The position numbers were made by a program, and so were the translations under genes. The notes under the pieces were generated by a model that did not search any database, had not been told where the DNA came from, and worked only from the letters and a program-made list of their open reading frames with translations. From contig SIJG01000076.1 of NCBI GenBank assembly GCA_023374025.1, forward strand, positions 601,858 through 665,857: DNA of 64,000 nt. The letters are read 5' to 3'. Positions 56,287 through 64,000 of this stretch are shown piece after piece. Positions within the stretch are counted from its first letter, which is position 1. Each line of letters opens with the position of its first letter. The stretch comes from Heterodera schachtii (taxonomy: Eukaryota > Nematoda > Chromadorea > Rhabditida > Heteroderidae).

Positions 56287-58854
56287 AAATTTGTTTCCTT
56301 ATCTTTATTCTCACGGCTAGTTTCTTTATAACATTATTTTGCGCACTGAGAATTCAGTATCGCCAAAAATTCGACCAAATTTTCATAATTTTCAATTTAA
56401 TTAATTCATTTGATAGACATAAAATTAAAATATATTAATTCTATTTTAAAAATTAATAACTTTAGATAAAATTTATTCTAATTCTTACGACTACCTAATT
56501 TATTTTTAACTAATTAAATTATTTTAATTTCTTTTCCCTTCACTTGTCACCAAAACGCAGCTTAACTTTTGTTAAAAGTTTATTTTATAGTTTTCTTTGA
56601 TACAATCAATATTTTCAATTAATGTTTTTTTAAAAAGCATTTAAATGTATCTATTTATTTTTATTTCTTCCCAGTTAAACAATTTTGAGCACTAAAATGG
56701 ATTAAGAAATTATTTATTTTAATTTATTCAATTCAACTTTCTTAAATTCTTTGGTTTTTCATTTTGGCCATTTAACATTCATTAAGAATCTTCGAGTGCA
56801 TATTATAATATTCATTCATATAACTTTTTATTTTAATTAACGGCGAACAAATATTTGAAAAGATCATTCATGCACAATATATATTCATTCATTCCTTAAA
56901 ATTTAAATAAATTTATTATCTATTCGTTTAATTAATATCTATTTTTTTCTAATATGTGAAATAATTTTAATAATTTACGTCCTAAACGCCGCGGCACCAC
57001 GCGACGTAATTCTTCCATTAGCGATGCGAAAATTCAAAATTGAATATGACGCAAAAATTGTGACTAATTATTGAGATCTTTGTTTTTTCAAGTTTTTATT
57101 TTTAAATCTTAATTTATACATACAAAGAATTCAATGTAATTTTTTGAATAAAAACAAAACTTTTGTAAAAAATGTTTTATTTTTTTTACTAATAAATTTT
57201 CTTAATAGTTAATTAATTTATATAAAAAATATTATTTGGTTTGATATTTCATTTTTTCTTTTTTTACTCTTTTCTTCCTCCTATTTGGTCATTGCTCCAT
57301 GGAAATCGTCTTTTAAGTGAATTAATTGTTTTATTTTTATTTTATTTTCAGACATTTATCGTAATTTATTAACATTTCTAAATTTTATTCTTTTAATTGT
57401 TATATTTTTTTAAATAAATTATTACTATTTATGAAAAAATTTTAGAATACCTTGATATACGTTTAAATTAGGCTATAATCAAATATGAAAATCTGATTTT
57501 TGAACCAATACAAAAATATTTAATTTTAATACTTTATGAATAATGGTAGATGCTTTTTTAAAGATAAAATTCTTGTTATGTCTGCGCGTTTTTTTGAATG
57601 ACTCAAGCTTGTTTCATAGTCTGAAAATTATTTTAATTTAATAATTGTTAAAAATTATATCTTTAAATATTTTAAATTGTAATTTTAATGATATTTCAAA
57701 TGCTCAAATAAATCATTGTAATGTTGTTTGAGACTGAGTTACAAATATCTGAAACGGAATTTTTCGGCTGCAACGACACTCAATTGATTAAGCTCAAAAT
57801 TATTGGAAGATCATGGACTTTTTAAATTAATTGCTACTTTTCCATTATTTGTACTTATAATTTTTACAAAATCAAAAAATAAAAGTATTTTCGTTTTGAT
57901 CAATTTTTAATTTGTTTTTTTATAACTTTTTTTTTGTAAATATTTTTATCGCATATGTGAAATATAATATATTAATTCATTTAGCCTTTTTTTCGAAATA
58001 ACCATAACATAAAATATTTTAAACAAAACTCTTATTATAAGCCATTTTATATTTATAATACTTATCATGCTTTCATGAAGCTTTGTTAATGGGGTTAATA
58101 ATAATAATAAAATACTAATTAATCTATCTAAATACTGCTGCTTATCCCTTTTTTACTCGGATTAATTATCGTTTTCATTTTATTATATTCTGATTTAACA
58201 TTGATTAAAATTCCTTATTCGCTTGCTAAATTTCAAAAATTAATTGTTTTTCACAAGTTATGACAATTATTGCAGTTAAATTTTGCACTTTTCGTCGGTC
58301 CATCAACCACTTTATTTATATGTCTTTAATCAGATAACTTTTGTATTTAAGTTAATATAATATTTTTTATTACTGATTTGTAAATATTTTATAAATAATG
58401 TATTTTATTGACAATGAGATTATTTTCGTTCGACCTACCACCCTTTCCATCTTTCTCTCTCATTTTGCTTCTAATTACTAATGTTTTGTTCTCACACAAA
58501 TTTAAATTATTTTAACAAATTCTGTTTAATAAATATTTTTATGAATTCTTAATTAAAATGGAAACTTCACCATGTTTTATTAATATTATTGGTACATAAT
58601 CGGTAAAAAAATTATTAATTATAGAAATCGTACGATCCTACGGCAACAGTAAGACCAGCTTGAGTGTAATAAATCAAATCCATCAATAATATAATTATAA
58701 AATAATATACCATAAAGAAAAAAAAATTCAATCTAAAAAGCTAATCATCAAGAATAAAAACGTTACGCATGGATCGGCGCATGAATTAAAGAATTTGAAA
58801 ATAATTTAAAATAAATCCTCTGGGAAAAAATACATAAAAATTGAACTAATAAGA
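56287..58854. other. AT-rich DNA with no recognisable gene
   Basis: No supported features. Composition changes abruptly to GC-rich at about 58855. Confidence 0.45.
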
Positions 58855-59049
58855 AAGCTGTCGCGAAACCGCGACGAGAATTGGGGAGAGGGGTCGGGCC
58901 AATTGTCCTTTACGCCGGGCTCGGGCGGGCACTACAATGCCCGTAAAATTGATGAAGAGGAGGAGAACCGATGGGCCACCCAGGATGCCTGGTTTACGGC
59001 ACCCCCACGAGTCCCGGGCCCCAAGAAGAAGAAGTCGTGGTACCGTTGA
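58855..59049 (+). pseudogene. C-terminal coding fragment abutting the 5' LTR
   Basis: A 64-codon frame (KLSRNRDENWGEGSGQLSF, then IDEEEENRWATQDAWFTAPP, ending KKKKSWYR) has strong coding composition. It stops at TGA immediately before the LTR start. It could be the last exon of a host gene (an AATAAG acceptor-like word precedes it) hit by the retrotransposon at its stop codon. Alternatively it is the 3' internal end of another retrotransposon copy sharing this LTR; the GAAGAAGAAG run just upstream resembles a polypurine tract. No family recognised. Confidence 0.4.
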
Positions 59050-59963
59050 TGGTCGGGAATGTTCCCGTTGATCGGTCAGTCGGAGCAGAAGAGCGGAGAA
59101 ATGACGAAAAAACCATCCCCCCAATTTGTTTTCACCTTCTTTTTCTTCCCAGTTTTCTCCCTTTTTATTTAAATCATCATTTCAATTTCATTTTCTCATT
59201 ATTTTCACCATTTCACATCTGCAGTTTTTTTCATCTTTTCTTTGCCCCATTTGCATTTTCTCATTCATTCACATTTTCAAATCCTTTTGTTCGGCCCGAT
59301 TGGGCATCCTTTTCTCAAATGTTTACCATTATCTTTTTGCCCGCCATCCCCTTTTTTCATCCATTTTTTGTACTCTGATCCCCCCAACATATTCAGCGAT
59401 GCCCCTTTCTCTTTGTCTCTCAAAAATGCCCACTTTTCTCATTATTCACGTGTTTTTCCATAATTTGCTCGGGGGCTATTTAATCACTGCGCCCCCCTGT
59501 TTTTGGCCCCCACTTCTCTCCCACTTCTCTTCTTCTCATCTGTTTTCTGTGTCCACCTTTTGCCCCCCAATTTCGCCTTCTGCTGACCTATTTTACTCTT
59601 ATCGCCGATTTTTTCTCCTTTGGCAAATAAATTTGTTGTTTGGTTTTGCTGTTCCTCAATCTGCCTAAGGGAAGGTCTCCTCTCTTTGGGGAAACTCGCC
59701 AATTCTCGTTGTTTGGGGCATCCCTCGCCCCAGGGTCCGCGTCGTCAAGAGCAGCCAAAGTCGTACGGGGTCGGATCAATTCCTCTGATCCGAAGCCCAT
59801 CCCTTCCCTTCGCCTCCCCCAATTTTGGTGATTGGAAGCGGGACCGTTCCCGGCGTACGAGAAGGAGGTTCACTCACTCCAAAACTGAGTGGTGGTGCCG
59901 TTAGACCCATCCCCACCCTTGTGACAAATCGGGACCCGCTCCCGTGACCCCGCATTTGCCACA
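59050..59963 (+). mobile_element. 5' LTR of a BEL/Pao retrotransposon
   Basis: Begins TGGTCGGGAATGTTCCCG and ends near CCACA just before a primer-binding-like site, about 914 bp. The first part is a polypyrimidine tract rich in TTTTC and CCCC, the second is GC-rich. The same start, TGGTCGGGATTGTTCCCG, recurs at 63684 followed by similar pyrimidine-rich sequence, which I take as the 3' LTR. Boundaries are inferred from this match and from the TG/CA rule. Confidence 0.6.
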
Positions 59964-59966
59964 AAC

Positions 59967-59984
59967 TGGTGCCGTTAGCAGGGG
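59967..59984 (+). other. Probable primer-binding site
   Basis: TGGTGCCGTTAGCAGGGG starts with TGG, complementary to a tRNA 3' CCA end, three bases after the inferred LTR end and 75 bases before the Gag start. I cannot assign the tRNA species from memory. Confidence 0.55.
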
Positions 59985-60059
59985 GTTTCACTGCTCAACT
60001 CATTGACCGGTCATCCGACGACCGCGCCAAATTCGGATTTCGGACTTCGCACAGCCGCA

Positions 60060-63000
60060 ATGGACCCCGAGAACGACGAGCAGGACCATAACAACGACGG
60101 GAACGAGCAAATCGGTGGCTCACCCACAGCTCAAATCGGAGCAGGTCAGAAGGGTGCAAAAAAGGGAAAGGACAAACAGAAAGGAGCGGAGGTATCGACA
60201 ATTCCAAGCGGTTCGGGCACTCAGCCCGGAGGGATGCGGAACCTTCGGAGCAATGGCATTGCCATACGCGCCATTCGGGACCAGTTGGAAAGGGCATCGG
60301 GCCCTCTCGCCGATCGGATCGCGGAGGCACGAGAATTGCTCGATCCGGACCTTCAACGAAGGAGACAAGCCGCAGACAGCAGTCTGCCTCTTGGCCATGG
60401 AGAGAGGACTGCGGGAATTGGTCGACATTTTCAAGGGCCATTTCGATCGGGGCCTAGCGGTGATCGGGGACGAGGCGCCAGAGCTGCACGACTACCTGTA
60501 CGACGCGTTCACCAGGCCACTCCCGGCAGCAACGAGATGTTTGGGGCTCCGATCGCACCCGCCCCCGGCCGAACTGCTTCAAATCGCGATGGAGCACATT
60601 GGTGATCTGCGGACGGTCCGACGAACGCTCGAGGACGTGGAAAGGTTATCCCAGCTTTCATCCGGGACCCGATCGGGAAAAGTCGGACATTCAACCTGCG
60701 GGAGACGGTCCCGCCGTCCATCGTACGCAGTTCCCCCAACGCAAGTTTATGACCCGACCTATCACCAGTCGGACGACTTATTGGTGAGACATTTCCCATG
60801 GCGGTTCGAGCAGCTGCACATCCAAGAGGAGCGACGGGCAGTGACGCCCGTGATGCGAAGCGTCGCCAAAGCCGCCCAATACCCGGGAGCCCACACTCGA
60901 GAGTGGGTAAATCAGACCACTGCTCGGAGGGAACGGACTCCCTCCCCGCACGTCCGACAAGCGGGCAATCATCCGCGCCCGCGGGATCCAGACCGTTCAA
61001 TCGCGGGAAATCCAAATCCCTGCAGCCGTTTTCGGGTACCCGAACAGGTCAGGGACAGAGATCCCTCAGTGCTGCGCACCGCCCGACGTGACGAAGGGAC
61101 GACGGCATTCGAGACCGTACGCCTCCAGCCGCCAACATTTTCGGGAAAGCCGGAGGATTGGACGACGTTTTGGTCTTATTTCAAGCGGGCAGTGGACGAC
61201 AAGCCCATCCCGGGCTTCGAAAAGCAGCTTCTTCTCCTTCGCTGCTTAAAAGAGGGATCCCCAGCCAGGAGGGCTGTCGAGGTCTACCCCCCTTCGGACG
61301 GGAACTATCCCGTGGTCATTCAACTGCTGAGAGAACGATTTGGAGACACGGATGATCTACAGCGGGCAATCCGGGCCCAGCTTCTCCACCTTTCGCCGGC
61401 CAGAGAAACTGTTCAAAGCCTGACAACCGTCGTGGACGAGTTCGAGCGCGGAGTGTGCCAATTGGAGCAACTCGGGGCGAATGTGGAGGACGCCTCATTC
61501 GGGCCGCTTCTCGAGTCCAAGCTGCCGGTGAGGATCCTGACGGAACTGAGGATCCGGGAAAGCACGAGTGGAACGAAATGGTCAGTTCGGGAATTTCGGA
61601 GGGCGGTGGGTGCCCAAGTCAGGTGCATGCGCGCGGCCGAGTCAGCTTTGGCGGCAATGCGCGAGCCGGAGCGCCGAACGGAATCAAGACCGGAACAGGA
61701 TCGACACGCCGAAGGAACGCAGAATCGGGACCAATTCCCGAGGGTGTTCATGGTCAGAAGCAACCCCTTAGCCCAACGACCCACAACACCTGGGGCATCC
61801 GCCCCTCGGACCGGAGCTCACGCGCCACACAGGAAAGTGGCTGATCGGAATCGGAATCGACTTGCCCAATCTCGTGGGCCGGCCCCGACTGACAATGGCT
61901 GTTCTCTATGCCAAAAGTTGGGCCATCGTCCAAGCAATTGCCCGGCCTATCCCACGGCCCAAGCACGACGACAACGTTTCTTCGAGCAATGGCGATGCCT
62001 CCGCTGCCTTTCTTCTGATCATATTGCCAGCTGCTGTCCCCGTCCAAAAGCATGCCGATGGTGCCAGCGCAACGACCATCACTCTTTGGTCTGTTGGGTC
62101 GGGTCAGGGAAACCAATCGCAATTCGTGAGCCAGCGGGACCGGAAACCCGCGAACACATTGGGTCGAAACCAGTGGAAAGTGCCATGATGGTACAAGCTG
62201 TGCTCAATTCGGAGAGCGACTCCCGCCCACTCGGGGCACATGCCAAGGCCAAACGAAAGAGGCTGAAGCTACGACGGAGTCATCAGGCCAAACAATCGGA
62301 GAAGCAAGGGGAACGATCCCCTGGTACCGATCTGCGAGCATTCACAGCAATGGGCGAGAGCCTGCCGGCTTTTCTGATGGTCTGCCCCGTGATTGCTGCC
62401 AATGACGACACCACGCGGCAGCGTCGGACCTTTCTGCTCATGGATCCCGGGAGTCAGGTGGATTCTGTCCAAACCATTCTGACAAAGCAGCTCGAACTGC
62501 CAAATGCGGGATCAGCCCCGCTGGTCGTGCAAGTGTTCGGCGGATCAAAGAAGAAAGTTCCGTCGGCCAAACATCGAGTGAAACTCAAACGGCTGGATGG
62601 CGGATGGGAGCAGCTGGAGGTGTCATCCGTGCCGAACGTCTGCACGCCCATCCAAACAAGGCTGGTTGGGCCGGGAACTCATCCCGGACTGCTCGAACCG
62701 ATGGACGCGACAGTTCAGCCTCAAATCGTAATCGGAATACGCAAGTTTTGGGACTTTGTGATCGGATTCAAAAAATCGGCCGAGGGGGCCTTTCTTATCG
62801 ACACAGTGTTCGGGACCGTACTTTGCGGAGAGCATTTCGGGGCGCCCTTGGGGCAATCAGTGCCCCGCGACAACATCCTCATGGCCATAAGCGAAGAAGA
62901 AAATGGATGGAACCGCATGTCAGCCGCGTCGGGAGTGGAAGCTGCGGCCAAATCGAAACCGTCCATTTACGAGAACGATCGTCTGGGGATTGATCCCCTC

Positions 63001-63741
63001 AACCCAACACAAAAGCACCCGCGCAATCGGAAGGGCCCTCCGCATGTCCAGCCCGAGAAGCGATGGAGGGTGGCGCAGCAACGGACGGAACGGGAGTCAC
63101 CGGAATCGGACGAAGACGGAACAACGGAAACGTGCGAGAGAGGCCTCAGCCAGTGCTTGTTCGAGGCGTCTCTGCTGTGGAAGGTGATGACATGGGTGAC
63201 TCGGCACCCAATTCGGCTTTTTAATCGTTTGGCGGGCCGGAACATTCCCGAGCCGACCGCCGATCAGGTCAAAAGTCAAGAACAACTGCAATTGACCGGA
63301 CGAGCCCGCACACCCGCCAAAGCTTGGAGAAATCCCAAACGAGGACGGGCATCCATGCCCGGAGTCGCCATGGCACTACTTCCGCTGCTTTGTTTTGTCG
63401 CCCTTTTTTCTTCATCGATGCCCATTTCGGTGATACTCCGCTCGGAGGACGGCGCAAGGACGTCATCGGGATTCAAATGTTACGGAACCGCGGCCACGAT
63501 CATCGGCTCGGAAGTCGATGAACTCCGGGACTCAGTGAACGGCATCACTCCAAAGGGGATTGGTCCCCTGTGCCTCTTCCTTCAATGGGATGGCGGCATC
63601 TCGACTGTGGCTCGTCCTTGGCCCGCCTCGCCGCCGCCCCCAATGTCGCAAAAAGCGACGAGAGAAAAAGGATGGACTTTGGATGGTCGGGATTGTTCCC
63701 GGCGGACTGAAGGAAGCAGGGGGCCCGATGCCAAACAGTGA
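60060..63741 (+). pseudogene. BEL/Pao Gag-protease polyprotein, internally deleted
   Basis: Gag starts at ATG 60060 (MDPENDEQDHNNDGNEQIGG). That frame is coherent to about 60380; the reading then continues one frame over (LRELVDIFKGHFDRGLAVIG) to 63741, so one frameshift lies near 60380-60400. From about 61120 comes the Gag core of the DUF1759 type (LQPPTFSGKPEDWTTFWSYF, then QLLLLRCLKEGSPARRAV). Three cysteine knuckles follow near 61900-62090 (CSLCQKLGHRPSNC, CLRCLSSDHIASCC, CRWCQRNDHHSLVC), then an aspartyl-protease domain of the DUF1758 type (LLMDPGSQVDSV near 62440; GTVLCGEHFGAPLG near 62815). The protease reads D-P-G where D-S/T-G is usual. Reverse transcriptase, RNase H and integrase are absent. 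About 100 residues later comes a hydrophobic stretch (MPGVAMALLPLLCFVALFSS) that may be the start of an Env-like protein. The frame then runs into the 3' LTR. Confidence 0.8.
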
Positions 63742-64000
63742 TTAATTTATGATCACCCCCCCCCCCCATTTTTGCTTCCTTTTCCCTTTTCACTTCAACA
63801 ATTCAATTCCCCCCCCTCTTTTCCGTCTTATCCAATTTGTTTACCATTTCCTTTCCTTTTGCTTCTCAGCATTTCTCATTTGCATTTTTGTCCCCCCGCT
63901 CACTTTCATTTCAAATGTTTTCCTTTGTTGCCCCGCCGCGGGGCATCTGCTCTCAAATCGCTTCTTTTGTCCCAATTTTGCCCGTCTTTTCTCACCATTC
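63684..64000 (+). mobile_element. 3' LTR of the BEL/Pao element, cut by the window edge
   Basis: Begins TGGTCGGGATTGTTCCCG, matching the 5' LTR start at 59050, preceded by a purine-rich tract (GAGAGAAAAAGGATGG). The pyrimidine-rich run and a GGGCATC..TTCTCAAAT block correspond to the 5' LTR but are clearly diverged. The right end lies beyond the window. Confidence 0.55.

Noticed and set aside
58846..63793. Numerous frames on both strands within the GC-rich retrotransposon
   Set aside because: GC-rich coding DNA lacks stops in alternative frames. Only the frames carrying Gag, the cysteine knuckles and the protease show family motifs.

Overview
The window reads as a repeat-rich stretch of a nematode nuclear genome, most likely a tylenchid plant parasite (cyst or root-knot group). 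Grounds: small phase-consistent GT-AG introns (many of 44-60 bp) in AT-rich DNA; a chemoreceptor of the nematode-specific Srg class; several genes opening with secretory signal peptides; and a member of the F-box-like family that I know from cyst-nematode genomes. There is no operon-like layout, no rRNA gene and no confident tRNA.

Layout. 2.06-5.14 kb, minus strand: an intact four-exon SUMO gene whose 2.5-kb third intron is packed with transposon DNA. 7.44-10.09 kb, minus: an intact five-exon Srg-type chemoreceptor (306 aa). 10.96-13.06 kb, plus: two tandem three-exon genes for short secreted peptide precursors with a GKR processing site. 13.8-15.15 kb, minus: a secreted protein whose exons each carry a helix-turn-helix-like repeat, now broken. 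18.28-19.97 kb, minus: a secreted protein of about 513 aa made of two copies of one domain, with one frameshift. 23.12-26.81 kb, plus: a FLYWCH-type zinc-finger gene whose last intron holds two transposons. 28.4-33.8 kb, minus: an F-box-like family gene whose last exon runs into a 3.5-kb 21-bp minisatellite. 35.6-36.05 kb, minus: a Merlin/ISXO2-type transposase fragment. 44.5-45.4 kb, minus: a damaged secreted-protein gene. 46.98-48.35 kb, minus: a membrane-protein gene broken by two inverted-repeat insertions. 58.9-64 kb: a GC-rich BEL/Pao LTR retrotransposon that keeps Gag and protease but lacks reverse transcriptase and integrase. The remainder (most of 36.7-44.5 and 50.3-58.8 kb) is AT-rich DNA without recognisable genes.

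The repeats are unusually legible. At least eight non-autonomous elements have clear inverted ends and 8-bp target duplications of hAT type; one retains the start of a hAT transposase. Three further foldback elements have 8-9-bp duplications, and each has its own private minisatellite filling both arms. The genes share no obvious pathway. Several encode secreted or sensory proteins, as expected for a parasite. Five gene models need a single-base correction, three of them clearly or possibly at A/T or G runs, so either consensus errors or real decay must be considered.
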